A DNA stretch of 64,000 bases from Rhizobium sp. 2MFCol3.1 (GCF_000377565.1 NZ_KB898364.1:145308-209307); one strand, 5' to 3'. Counted from the stretch's first letter, positions 33,792-42,654 are shown. Numbers and translations are program-made. Notes: a model not told the origin generated them from the sequence alone.

Positions 33792-34784
33792 TTAGTTGAG
33801 GCTTTCTTTCGCCTCATCTTGCTCAGCTTGACGCCGCGCGACAATCCTCTTGTGCTGTTCGATTGCCGCACCCACATCAATACGCGGCCGCCTCTGAAAC
33901 ATGCCGACGATCAGCCGAGGTTCTGGCTTCTTGCCGAAACGATTGGATATAAAGCGTGCTTGGCTCCGGTCCGTCGAATAAACGTACCTCACAGCGCGCT
34001 CCACGACCCGGAGATTAGTATCCTTCACCACATAATCGGGTGAAAGCTTGAGCACCGCATTCAAACGGCGCGAATCCTTCGCTGCCATGAAAAGCAGTGT
34101 TGGGGAGATCGGAAGGCTCCACAGACCATTCTCCTCGCCAAGGTTTCCCCGGATCAGAGGCCTGTCCGAGCTGAGGAGTCTATGTTTGGAGTCGCTAAGA
34201 TCAAAAACCGACCATTGGACGTTATTGAGAATGTTGCCAATGCGGCTGTTGTCAATGAACGTCTTGTAGGTGTAAAACATCCTCTGCTGAGCCGAAGCTT
34301 CATCGCGGGACTCGATGAACTCTGCCATAGTGGCCGGAGCGCCCTCTTCCCGGATGCTGGAATAGTAGGCCTCCAACTTTGGGTCCGTTTCAGCGAGATA
34401 CTTATCCCACTCAGCACGCATCACGGCCATGTCCTCAGGGCAGCGAAGTAAGAGCGACATGAGAAACCTTGACCACGCGCTTCGCAGCTCGCGGCTGTAC
34501 ACGTGCTTTCCCTTTTCCATGAACTGTAGCGCTCGCGCTGCCTTTGTGTCGGCCGGTTCGAAGAACTTCTTCTCGAATGCCGCCGCCTTTTCCCCCTCAA
34601 ACCCTTCCATCGCGTAGAGCTTCGACTGGTAGCCGGTGGACTTAGGAGACCCGCGTCGAATACTGATCACCGCCCCCTCCTTCTCGAAGATTTCAAGAAG
34701 TCCATCCTCGCCCGTCCAGCGGCGGGTGTAGAACTGTGGGATGTAGTGATGTTTGTCGGCGGGATTCTGGACGGACTGGCTCAT
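33792..34784 (-). CDS. DUF4238 protein
   Basis: 330 aa. N-terminal hallmark KHHYIPQFYTRRWTGEDG (HHYIPQFYLRxF of DUF4238). Further family features are RAWSRFLMSLLLRCPED-like helices, SRIGNILNNVQWSVFDL, then HRLLSSDRPLIRGN and LWSLPISPTLLFMAAKDSRR. DUF4238 is an uncharacterised family often found in accessory/defence neighbourhoods; no catalytic function is established. The stop of a small upstream ORF overlaps its ATG (ATGA), and a TIR-domain gene diverges from the same intergenic region, so it may be one component of a small system. Confidence 0.85.
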   Translation of the reverse strand: MSQSVQNPADKHHYIPQFYTRRWTGEDGLLEIFEKEGAVISIRRGSPKSTGYQSKLYAMEGFEGEKAAAFEKKFFEPADTKAARALQFMEKGKHVYSRELRSAWSRFLMSLLLRCPEDMAVMRAEWDKYLAETDPKLEAYYSSIREEGAPATMAEFIESRDEASAQQRMFYTYKTFIDNSRIGNILNNVQWSVFDLSDSKHRLLSSDRPLIRGNLGEENGLWSLPISPTLLFMAAKDSRRLNAVLKLSPDYVVKDTNLRVVERAVRYVYSTDRSQARFISNRFGKKPEPRLIVGMFQRRPRIDVGAAIEQHKRIVARRQAEQDEAKESLN

Positions 34785-35080
34785 GCCAACGATTTTGCAC
34801 CATCACGTTGCAGAAGGAAGAGCCACACCGTCTTTGCCCACAGGTATGGGCTGCATTCTGCTAGATGGACGACTGCATCGTACAACTGAACGAAGAAGCC
34901 CCCAGCATGTAGAGACTGTTCTTCAGGCCAAGTTTCCATGTTCGGCGCTTGAAGATGCCTTACAACCACACCACGTAGGAACGTGACCTGTAGCACCATC
35001 CGCACGCGAAGCTTTCCGTCCTCACTGTGGTGGCACCCGGAATACTCGTCAACAGAAACACGCAGGAAACGGTGTTGCAA
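34781..35080 (-). CDS. Small ORF translationally coupled to DUF4238
   Basis: Its TGA overlaps the DUF4238 start as ATGA, a strong hint of a real gene. The frame reads MVLQVTFLRGVVVRHLQAPN, METWPEEQSLHAGGFFVQLY, DAVVHLAECSPYLWAKTVWL, FLLQRDGAKSLA. The start is uncertain: TTG at 35080, or ATG near 34999 giving ~72 aa. No family recognised. It fills almost all of the space between DUF4238 and the divergent TIR gene. Confidence 0.4.
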   Translation of the reverse strand: MQHRFLRVSVDEYSGCHHSEDGKLRVRMVLQVTFLRGVVVRHLQAPNMETWPEEQSLHAGGFFVQLYDAVVHLAECSPYLWAKTVWLFLLQRDGAKSLA

Positions 35081-35131
35081 CTATAACCAATACCGCATTT
35101 GAATAGCCCATCGGCATTCAGAGAGCGGACA

Positions 35132-36148
35132 ATGGCAGACATTTTCCTGAGCCACGCGGTGGCAGACCAGAAACTGGCAGAGATGATTGTAGACTTCCTA
35201 GTTGATGCTATCGGCGTCTCGGAGAAGAGCGTCTTCTGCTCAAGCCTCACGGGCCACGGGAATCCCCTCGCCCACGACTTCAACAAGAACATGCGCGAGC
35301 AGATACAAGACCCAAAGCTTGTCATCTTGCTCATGACGCCCGCCTATATGGACAGCCGGTTTTGCCTGATGGAGCTCGGAGCAACATGGGCGCTCGGGCT
35401 GAAACCTCTTCCTATCGTTGTGCCTCCAGTCACCTTCGATGATGTGAAGAACAGCATTGGCCAAATACAGAGCTGGCGCATCACCAACAGCGACGAGCTG
35501 GAATCCATCAGGGAAACGGTGTTGGATACGCTTCAGGTGGAAGGCCGCAGCAACCACGCCTTTGCCCGCAAGAAGAAGCGCTGGGAAGAAGACCTGGCTA
35601 TTGCGCTCGACCAGCTTGCGCCGTCACCGAAAGTCTCTCGCAGCGAGTACGACGACCTACAGGCCGCCATGTTCGCCCAGAGCAGCCGTGCCGACCTGTG
35701 CGAAAAGGATCAGGAGACCCTGAAGGAGGAGCTGGCGAAGTTTCACCGGCTTAGGCCGGTCGCCATCATCCTTGAGCCAGAAAAGCTCGTAGCCCTCGAC
35801 ATTCAGCAGCAGATTAACAATGCAGGTTTTGTCTGCGCTGGCGTTGCTCGGACCAAAGAGGAAGCTGTTTTGCTGGCGCGTGCGGTACAGCCAGATGTTT
35901 TGGTAGCTGAAACGCGGCTTGAATACAGTTCCGGAATTGATGCGGTTGTGGCCATCAAGGAAGAGCTGGACGCCTACCCGCTTTTCGTGACCGCCTTTCC
36001 CGAAGACCTTCTGTCACCAAAGCGCCCCGACCCGTCCCGCCTCATCACAAAACCTTTTGCCCCGTCGAAGCTGATATCAGAGCTGCGAAAAGCGTATGCG
36101 GATGTGGTTGAGACGAGGGCGCATCTTCACCGCATGGCGCAGCCTTAA
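35132..36148 (+). CDS. TIR domain fused to a pseudo-receiver domain
   Basis: 338 aa. Residues ~1-140 are a TIR domain: ADIFLSHAVADQKLAEMIVD (S-H-x-x-D), FCSSLTGHGNP, VILLMTPAYMDSRFCLMELG (Cys then the Glu expected to be the NADase catalytic residue), LPIVVPPVTFDDV. A charged linker (~165-215) follows. Residues ~215-325 read as a CheY-like receiver: VAIILEPEKLVALDIQQQIN, DVLVAETRLEYSSGIDAV, YPLFVTAFPE, RLITKPFAPSKL. The phospho-acceptor Asp is replaced by Glu (VAETRL) and the acidic pair is EPE, so it is probably a non-switching pseudo-receiver. The Met at 35132 is preferred over the frame's first start. Unusual fusion; possibly a NAD-depleting defence effector. Confidence 0.88.
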   Translation: MADIFLSHAVADQKLAEMIVDFLVDAIGVSEKSVFCSSLTGHGNPLAHDFNKNMREQIQDPKLVILLMTPAYMDSRFCLMELGATWALGLKPLPIVVPPVTFDDVKNSIGQIQSWRITNSDELESIRETVLDTLQVEGRSNHAFARKKKRWEEDLAIALDQLAPSPKVSRSEYDDLQAAMFAQSSRADLCEKDQETLKEELAKFHRLRPVAIILEPEKLVALDIQQQINNAGFVCAGVARTKEEAVLLARAVQPDVLVAETRLEYSSGIDAVVAIKEELDAYPLFVTAFPEDLLSPKRPDPSRLITKPFAPSKLISELRKAYADVVETRAHLHRMAQP

Positions 36149-36237
36149 TCGCGCGGCTTGCGGTGAAGAGGGAGCGGTTGCCTTCGGTTTCCGCACTTCC
36201 TGCAGCGAAGGTGGGGACGGAGGCTTACATCGCGACC

Positions 36238-36438
36238 CTAGCTGTCCCTCGCGCGCCGCCATTTGATGAGATAGCCGAAGCCTGGCCCGATCAGAATCCC
36301 GCCAATGACCCATTCGGTCAGCGTCAGTGGACTTTCGTCCGGGTCGTGCCCGGTTAGATAGAGGAAAAGGAAAAAGGCTGCGACGCCGGCGACAATCATC
36401 GACAATGCAACAAGTCGATTTTTGCGAGAACTCTCCAT
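36238..36438 (-). CDS. Small two-helix membrane protein (~66 aa)
   Basis: MESSRKNRLVALSMIVAGVA with AFFLFLYLTG as helix 1, a short DPDESPLTLTE loop, and WVIGGILIGPGFGYLIKW as helix 2, then RRARDS. AGAGGA lies about 6 nt upstream of the Met at 36438. No family recognised. It stands between the convergent TIR gene and the dnaE2 3' end. Confidence 0.6.
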   Translation of the reverse strand: MESSRKNRLVALSMIVAGVAAFFLFLYLTGHDPDESPLTLTEWVIGGILIGPGFGYLIKWRRARDS

Positions 36439-36520
36439 GGGCATCCTCTTCGAAACGAGACTTGAGCAAGCTAGTGGTTTTCCCTTGATCGACAAGGCCA
36501 GTGCCATGCCATCCCGCTCG

Positions 36521-39500
36521 TCAATGGAAGTTCCTTGCTCTCACCTTGAGGGTGTCGATGTGCAGGTCCCGCACGAAAATGTCCCGCGGCTGCGGTACCG
36601 GCCTCGGACGATCCCTGGAGTCTGGACTTCCCGGCGATCCATGAGCAAACTCGTCTCCCCTGCCTGTGGGTATTCTGACGTCGATTTCGCGATCCGCCAG
36701 TCCTGACAGGTCTCCGCTGAGATCGAAAAGCTGCTGGGCGACCAAATGCACGACGTCACCCTCACGCTGGATTTTACCGTGGATCGCCATCATCGATGAG
36801 CCAAGCACGACGCGACGCCGCTTCTCGAAAAGCGAGGGCCAAACCACAACGTTGGCAGGCCCCGTTTCGTCCTCAATCGTGATGAACATGACGCCCTTCG
36901 CGCTGCCTGGCTTCTGGCGGACGAGTACCAGCCCGGCGGTGCACACCCAGCGTTTGTCGCGGGCGTTCATTGCGTCCGCGCAGGTGACGATGTTGCGCCT
37001 CTCGAGGTCTTTCCGGAGGAAAGCAATCGGGTGCTCGCGAAGCGTCAGCCCGACATGGCCATAGTCCTCGACCACATTGTGCCCTTCTGTCATTTGCCGA
37101 AGCTCAACTTCCGGCTCCTGCTGCTCGGGAATGACTGCCGCTTCGCGCTCGGCGGCGGCCGCGAAAAGGGGAAGCGGCTCGTCACGCAGGGCCTTGATAG
37201 CCCAGAGCGCGTCGCGTCGCTGGAGCTTCAGCGACGGCAGGAAGGCGTCGGCCTCGGCAAGCTGAACAAGCGCCTCGGTCGGCACGTTGGACCGCCGCCA
37301 CATGTCATCGACGGTTTCGAAATCCTTGTTCATGCGCGCGGCCACGATTCGTGCGACGTCGGCGACGGGGAGGCCCTTCACCATCCGCATTCCAAGGCGA
37401 ACCGCGTGGCGGTCGGTATTACCGATGCGCTCAAGCGTGCAGTCCCACCGGGAATTGTTGATGCAGACGGGACGAATTTCCACGCCATGCTTTGCCGCGT
37501 CGCCCACGATCTGCGCGGGCGCGTAGAACCCCATCGGCTGACTATTCAGCAAGGCCGCGCAGAAGACGTCAGGGTGGTGGCATTTAATGAAGTTGCTGGC
37601 ATAGGCGATCAGCGCGAAGGACGCGGCATGGCTCTCGGGGAAGCCGTAGCTGCCGAAGCCTTCCAGCTGCGAGAAGGTCTTCTCGGCGAATTCTGCGGAA
37701 TAGCCGTTCTTCACCATGCCGCCGACCAGCTTGTCCTTGAAGCGGCTGACACCGCCCGTGAACTTGAATGTCGCCATGCTCTTGCGCAGCTGGTCCGCCT
37801 CCCCGCCTGTGAAGCCCGCACAAACCATTGCTACCCGCATCGCACTCTCTTGGAAAAGAGGTACGCCCAACGTTTTGCCAAGCACCGCCTCGAGTTCCGG
37901 TGTCGGATACTCGACCTTCTCCTTGCCTTCCCTTCTACGGAGATAGGGATGGACCATGTCGCCCTGGATCGGTCCGGGCCGCACGATCGCGACCTGGACG
38001 ACCAAGTCGTAAAAAGTTCTCGGTTTCAAGCGCGGCAGCATCGCCATCTGCGCACGGCTTTCGATCTGGAATGTCCCGAGGGTGTCCGCTTTCCGGATCA
38101 TCGCATAGGTCGCCGCGTCCTCCTGCCGGATAGTCGCGAGATCGAGGTCATCGTCCTTGTGCTCCCGGATAAGATCGAAAGACTTCGCCATGCAGGTCAG
38201 CATCCCCAGAGCGAGGATGTCGACCTTCATGAACTTGAGCGCTTCGATGTCGTCCTTGTCCCATTCCACGATCTGACGGTCTTTCATCGATGCAGGTTCG
38301 ATGGGGACGAGATCGTCGAGGCGGTCGTGGGTGAGCACGAAGCCGCCCGGATGCTGCCCGAGGTGACGCGGCGCGCCCATGAGCTGCTGTGCTAGCTGCA
38401 GCGTTAGAACGAGACGACGGTCGTTCGGGTTGAGGTTCAGCTCCTTGACATTGCGGTCGCTGACTTCCTCCGACCATGACCACATGCCCGACGACAACGC
38501 CTTGATAACGTCCTCAGGCAGGCCGAGAGCTTTGCCGACGTCACGGATCGCCCCCTTCGCACGGTAGCGGGTGACGGTGGCGCAGAGAGCCGCCTTCTGA
38601 TGCGTGTAGGTCTTGTATATCCATTGGATGACCTCCTCGCGCCGCTCGTGTTCGAAGTCGACGTCGATGTCCGGCGGCTCATCGCGCTCCTGGCTGACAA
38701 AGCGCTCGAACAGGAGGTCGTTCGTGGACGGATCGATGGACGTCACGCCCAGGATATAGCAGACCGCGCTATTGGCAGCCGATCCCCTGCCCTGGCAAAG
38801 AATTCCCTGCGAACGCGCGTAGCGCACGATCGAGAAGACCGTCAGGAAATACGGCGCATACCTCATCGTCTTGATGAGATCGAGCTCGTGCCGGACCGTT
38901 TTCAAGACCTCGGGCGGCAAGCCCTCCGGATAGCGATTAGGTGCGCATTCCCACACATAGTGTTCGAGGGATTCCTGCGCGGTCATGCCGGGAACGATCG
39001 CCTCTTCGGGATACTGGTAGGTCAGCTCTTCGAGCGAGAACTTGCAGCGGTCGACGATTTCCATCGTCCTCGCCAGGGCTTCCCTATATCTCGGGAACAG
39101 GCGCGCCATTTCTTCGGGAGGCTTGAGATATCGGTCGGCATGGCGCTCGCGCTTGAAACCGACGTCGTCAATGGTCGTGTGCTCCCGGATGCAGGTGACG
39201 ACGTCCTGGAGCTGGCGTCTCGAGGGCTCGTGGAAAAGGACGTCGTTAGTGACGACGGTGCGGACCCGGTGCTTCGTCGCCATATTGCTCAGCTCATGTA
39301 ACCGCATCTGGTCGTTTGGGCGACGCCGGAGTGAGAGCGCAAGGTAGGCTCGGTCACGGAAGAGGTCGGCGACCTTGCGAAGCTGAACTGCGCAGCTCTC
39401 GTCCGGGAGGTCCGGTACAAGAACAGCGAGAAGTCCTTCGGCGTAGAGCGCCACGTCGTCCAGCGACAGGATACAGTTGCCCTTGCCACCGCGCGATTTC

Positions 39501-39784
39501 CCCAGCGTCAACAGGCGGGTCAGCCGGGAATAGGCGGCGCGGTCGGTCGGGTAGACAAGCAGTGACATCCCGTCCGTCAGGTCAAGGCGGCATCCGACGA
39601 CAAGGCGAACGCCCGTAGCGCGCGAGGCCTCCAGCGCCCGAACGATGCCAGCCAGACTGTTGCGGTCGACTACCCCGACGGCATCGATGCCTAGTTCCTT
39701 GGCTGTCGTGAACAACTCGTCGGCCGACGACGCTCCCCGAAGAAACGAGAAATGCGTGGTTACCTGGAGTTCGGCGTACCTCAT
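36521..39784 (-). CDS. dnaE2: Error-prone DNA polymerase DnaE2 (ImuC)
   Basis: 1087 aa C-family polymerase of the SOS mutasome, extending past lesions with ImuB. The N-terminal PHP domain starts MRYAELQVTTHFSFLRGASS with ELGIDAVGVVDRNSLAGIVR. The palm has GRGSAANSAVCYILGV and the catalytic PPDIDVDFEHERREEV. A fingers/helix-hairpin region and a C-terminal OB domain (AGLVLVRQKPGSAKGVMFIT) follow. The start is placed at MRYAEL because upstream residues are non-homologous. 14 bp after imuB on the same strand: classic imuA-imuB-dnaE2 operon under LexA. Confidence 0.97.
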   Translation of the reverse strand: MRYAELQVTTHFSFLRGASSADELFTTAKELGIDAVGVVDRNSLAGIVRALEASRATGVRLVVGCRLDLTDGMSLLVYPTDRAAYSRLTRLLTLGKSRGGKGNCILSLDDVALYAEGLLAVLVPDLPDESCAVQLRKVADLFRDRAYLALSLRRRPNDQMRLHELSNMATKHRVRTVVTNDVLFHEPSRRQLQDVVTCIREHTTIDDVGFKRERHADRYLKPPEEMARLFPRYREALARTMEIVDRCKFSLEELTYQYPEEAIVPGMTAQESLEHYVWECAPNRYPEGLPPEVLKTVRHELDLIKTMRYAPYFLTVFSIVRYARSQGILCQGRGSAANSAVCYILGVTSIDPSTNDLLFERFVSQERDEPPDIDVDFEHERREEVIQWIYKTYTHQKAALCATVTRYRAKGAIRDVGKALGLPEDVIKALSSGMWSWSEEVSDRNVKELNLNPNDRRLVLTLQLAQQLMGAPRHLGQHPGGFVLTHDRLDDLVPIEPASMKDRQIVEWDKDDIEALKFMKVDILALGMLTCMAKSFDLIREHKDDDLDLATIRQEDAATYAMIRKADTLGTFQIESRAQMAMLPRLKPRTFYDLVVQVAIVRPGPIQGDMVHPYLRRREGKEKVEYPTPELEAVLGKTLGVPLFQESAMRVAMVCAGFTGGEADQLRKSMATFKFTGGVSRFKDKLVGGMVKNGYSAEFAEKTFSQLEGFGSYGFPESHAASFALIAYASNFIKCHHPDVFCAALLNSQPMGFYAPAQIVGDAAKHGVEIRPVCINNSRWDCTLERIGNTDRHAVRLGMRMVKGLPVADVARIVAARMNKDFETVDDMWRRSNVPTEALVQLAEADAFLPSLKLQRRDALWAIKALRDEPLPLFAAAAEREAAVIPEQQEPEVELRQMTEGHNVVEDYGHVGLTLREHPIAFLRKDLERRNIVTCADAMNARDKRWVCTAGLVLVRQKPGSAKGVMFITIEDETGPANVVVWPSLFEKRRRVVLGSSMMAIHGKIQREGDVVHLVAQQLFDLSGDLSGLADREIDVRIPTGRGDEFAHGSPGSPDSRDRPRPVPQPRDIFVRDLHIDTLKVRARNFH

Positions 39785-39798
39785 GGCGGGTTCCGTTC

Positions 39799-41310
39799 CT
39801 ATGCGAAGATGCCGTGAATGAACCACTTGTGCGAGCCCGTGGCCACGTCGACGCCGTCGCCCGAGCGGTAGAGCCAGAAGCGCTCGCCAGCGTCGTCCTC
39901 AACGACGAAGTAATCCCGGACGGCCTCGACCTCGGACGTGCGGACCCACCACTCTCCGAATACGCGCTCAGGGCCGTCGGCGCATCTCACGCGACGGCGC
40001 TTGCCACGCCAGGAGAACCAGGCCGGAGGATGGTCGGGCATCAACGCCATGACTTCAACGACATCCGGCCGATCCAGCAGGCGAACTGGTCGTCTCCAGT
40101 CGTGAACCCATGTCTCGTTCCTCGGTTCAGCGGCCGCGGCAATGCGCTGGAAGCTTCGTTCGGGAACGTCGGACGCGACCGGCGCGAGGCGATAGACCCT
40201 GTTGCCGCGATTGCCGAGGATATCGATCAGCGGCGTGACGTCATCGTCGTCCTCGTCGACCAGCGACGACGAGCGCTGCTCCTCCTCAAGCGTCTCCGAC
40301 ATGACGGCGACGAGCGTCAGCCGTTCGATCCCGAAGCCCGGCTCGATCTTCTCGGTGCGGTCCTTGAAGAGCTTTGTGAGCCATGCGATGTCGCGCGCTG
40401 GCTTGGCCGTTCCGGCGCGGATCGCTTGGCGCGTCCCGTCGACCTTCTCGACGATGAGGTCGGTGCGACGGACGCCCAATCCCTTTCGCTGGAGCTCTCC
40501 CACCAGTTCCACGACAAGCCGCCCGACGTACTTGTTGATCGTCTCGGCAGCGCCGATCGGCTCCGCGAACTGGCGGGTCACCTCGATCCATTCGGGTGAT
40601 CGGATGGGCTCGATCGGCTCCGAACTGCGGCCGTACATCTGGTCTATGCGGCGACCAAGTTCAGGCCCGAACCGGAGCGCAAGAGGAGCGCGCGGGGTGT
40701 TGGCGAGCTCGCCGATGGATTTGAAACCGAGGACGCGTAGGTCATCGACGACCTTGGGGGGAAGCCGGAGAAGCGATAGCGGAAGCTTTTCGACGGCGCG
40801 AACGATCTCGCCGCGGGGAACGATCACAGTCTCTCGGGTGATCGCGCGAGCGCACGCATGGGCCGCGCCCCAGGTGTCTGCGATCGCGACGCGCGCGGAC
40901 AGCCCGGTCGAGCGGAAGCGGTTTGCGACGCCCGTCAGCATCGGCTCCTCGCCACCCTGGAGATGGTCCGCGCCTTCGGTATCGAGGACGAGCCCGTCCG
41001 TCCCATCGACCGCGACGATCGGCGAGTAGATGCCGAGTGCCCAAAGCGCGATGCGCTCGAGGGCCGCGGCGTCGGCCTCGGGGTCGGCGTCGACCATCAT
41101 CAGGCCCTGGAATAGCGCCTGTGCTTTGGCCGCCGGCATGCCGACGCGCACGCCTGCCTTCCGTGCGGCAGCGTCGGCGGCGGCGACCCAACGCTTCGAC
41201 CCCGACCTTGCGATAACGGCGATCGCCTGCTCAGGCGGAATTGATGGATCGGCCCGCCTTATCCTGTCGGTCGAAAGATCGGGAAGGTATATCGAGACGA
41301 CCCTTGTCAT
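39799..41310 (-). CDS. imuB: Y-family polymerase-like protein ImuB
   Basis: ~503 aa. Begins MTRVVSIYLPDLSTDRIRRA, the ImuB variant of the Y-polymerase start in which the catalytic acidic residues are missing; ImuB is a non-polymerising hub that binds the beta clamp, ImuA and DnaE2. The middle region has GADHLQGGEEPMLTGVANRF and HhH-like DLRVLGFKSIGELANTPRAP, then the little-finger region. The C-terminal region RDYFVVEDDAGERFWLYRSG ends in the typical YR..G. The Met at 41310 was chosen. It overlaps imuA by ~80 bp. Confidence 0.94.
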   Translation of the reverse strand: MTRVVSIYLPDLSTDRIRRADPSIPPEQAIAVIARSGSKRWVAAADAAARKAGVRVGMPAAKAQALFQGLMMVDADPEADAAALERIALWALGIYSPIVAVDGTDGLVLDTEGADHLQGGEEPMLTGVANRFRSTGLSARVAIADTWGAAHACARAITRETVIVPRGEIVRAVEKLPLSLLRLPPKVVDDLRVLGFKSIGELANTPRAPLALRFGPELGRRIDQMYGRSSEPIEPIRSPEWIEVTRQFAEPIGAAETINKYVGRLVVELVGELQRKGLGVRRTDLIVEKVDGTRQAIRAGTAKPARDIAWLTKLFKDRTEKIEPGFGIERLTLVAVMSETLEEEQRSSSLVDEDDDDVTPLIDILGNRGNRVYRLAPVASDVPERSFQRIAAAAEPRNETWVHDWRRPVRLLDRPDVVEVMALMPDHPPAWFSWRGKRRRVRCADGPERVFGEWWVRTSEVEAVRDYFVVEDDAGERFWLYRSGDGVDVATGSHKWFIHGIFA

Positions 41311-41983
41311 CGCAGGCTCCAACTTCAAACTCAGCACACTCGCCCGCACGCGATCTCATCAATTCCAAAAGCCACCTCGCTCGCCCAACACCCGGCACGG
41401 GCAGCGGCTCCGATGGCAGCGCGCTCACCCGCCACCTCGTCACCGACGCCGTCGGCTGGCCGAAGTCGTTCGCCTCCGTCTGCCTTCGCCAACGCCGCAC
41501 TGCGATCCCAAGCGTCCCGGACTTCTCCGCGGCGAGCTGCAGCCGTCGCGACGAAACCATCGGCAGGCGGACAAGCTCGCCGACGACCGCGCCGAGGCGA
41601 CCGTAGCTGAGTGCCTCCTCCATACTGGCAAGGACGTCTTCCTCTCTGCCGGCCTCGACGAAGATGACCCGGTCGGGATGGAGGCCTGCCTGCGCCAGCG
41701 CTGGCATGAAAAGGTCGGGCCTTGTCAGGCACCAGACGATCTTGCCCTTGGTCCTCGCTGCAACACCTGCGGCGAACAGGGCGGCCGCCGCGCCGTCGAC
41801 AGTGCCTGATCCACCACCCGCGAATTCATGCAGTGCGCCGTATGCCAGACCGCCGCCCGGGAGTACGGCGTCGATCTCGGGGACGCCGAATGGCAGACAG
41901 CCACCCTTCTTCGCGACGCCCCCCTCGATCGAGGAGATGCGTTCGCGCAGTTCAGCGATGGCTATCTCGCGGGCAGCCGACAT
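41231..41983 (-). CDS. imuA: Mutasome accessory protein ImuA
   Basis: 250 aa RecA-like protein. LPFGVPEIDAVLPGGGLAYG and ALHEFAGGGSGTVDGAAAAL correspond to the SulA/RecA-type core, with IVWCLTRPDLFMPALAQAG and RVIFVEAGREEDVLASMEEA following. The C-terminal RWRVSALPSEPLPVPGVGRA and RWLLELMRSRAGECAEFEVG are typical of alphaproteobacterial ImuA. First gene of imuA-imuB-dnaE2. A perfect SOS box and an EcfG-like promoter overlap 55-80 nt upstream. Confidence 0.92.
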   Translation of the reverse strand: MSAAREIAIAELRERISSIEGGVAKKGGCLPFGVPEIDAVLPGGGLAYGALHEFAGGGSGTVDGAAAALFAAGVAARTKGKIVWCLTRPDLFMPALAQAGLHPDRVIFVEAGREEDVLASMEEALSYGRLGAVVGELVRLPMVSSRRLQLAAEKSGTLGIAVRRWRRQTEANDFGQPTASVTRWRVSALPSEPLPVPGVGRARWLLELMRSRAGECAEFEVGACDDKGRLDIPSRSFDRQDKAGRSINSA

Positions 41984-42037
41984 CGGTCACGAATCCCTTG
42001 GAAATCGCGGTGGACAATTACGACATCATGCCGTGCA

Positions 42038-42062
42038 AACTTGGTTGTTCTCTTTCTGTTCC
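42038..42062 (-). promoter_or_regulatory. EcfG-like promoter overlapping the imuA SOS box
   Basis: On the minus strand GGAAC (42062-42058), 16-nt spacer, AGTT (42041-42038), ~55 nt before imuA. The LexA site at 42047-42061 occupies the spacer and most of the -35, so LexA bound there would block this promoter. A sigma-70 promoter may exist in addition. Confidence 0.5.
42047..42061. promoter_or_regulatory. LexA operator (alphaproteobacterial SOS box)
   Basis: GTTCTCTTTCTGTTC is an exact GTTC-N7-GTTC direct repeat, the alphaproteobacterial LexA consensus, about 65 nt upstream of the imuA start. It predicts DNA-damage induction of the whole mutasome operon. Confidence 0.9.
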
Positions 42063-42202
42063 GTATCGGCGACGGCGTCAAGGTGCCTCGGAAACCGGAA
42101 TTTAATGGGGTTGATTAGCGATTCGAAAAATTAGCGAAATGAATCAATTTGGTAGCCAACGGCGCTAAGTCGGTGACCTGTCTGAAAATATTTTTATCGG
42201 GT

Positions 42203-42600
42203 TCATAGGTCGCGACGGTCCTTACTATGACCGTGACCCTCTCGCCAAATCGCGGCATGCTTGAGGGCCTCTACGACTAATTGCGAGGTAACGGGCTTTA
42301 ATACCACCGGAATGCCCATTTCGGCCCGTGCTACAAGTTCCGGACTTCCAGTTACAAAGACGACACCAATTGAAAATTGCTCGCTGAGCCGCTTTGCCAA
42401 GCCTGGACCCGTCAAGCCATCAGCAAGTCGAACGTCCACAAGCGCCACGTGCGCTTCTGCAGCCAACTCACCGCAGCCGACGTATCAACGCCGGTAACCA
42501 CACATTCAGCAGCGAGCACGGCGTCTTCGATTGAAAGCCCCACTTCTGGCTCGTCAACAGTGGGTAACCGGGAGTGACGTCGACCGCTCCCCACCAGGAC
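42203..42600 (-). pseudogene. Receiver-domain protein, frameshifted
   Basis: The N-terminal part is in one frame (VDEPEVGLSIEDAVLAAECV, VTGVDTSAA) and the rest in another (LAAEAHVALVDVRLADGLTG, IGVVFVTGSPELVARAEMGI, PVVLKPVTSQLVVEALKHAA). Together they would give a complete CheY receiver with acidic D-E, phospho-Asp in LVDVRL, Thr in VTGS and Lys in LKPV. The frame changes near 42455-42470. The interval 42063-42202 holds no other gene. Confidence 0.7.
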
Positions 42601-42654
42601 CAGCACCATCCGCATACCGGCCGTTGCCAGCGAGATCACCAGTCCGATGATGCT

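Noticed and set aside
37031..38395. 454-codon plus-strand frame within dnaE2
   Set aside because: Antisense shadow; dnaE2 on the other strand has unmistakable catalytic motifs.
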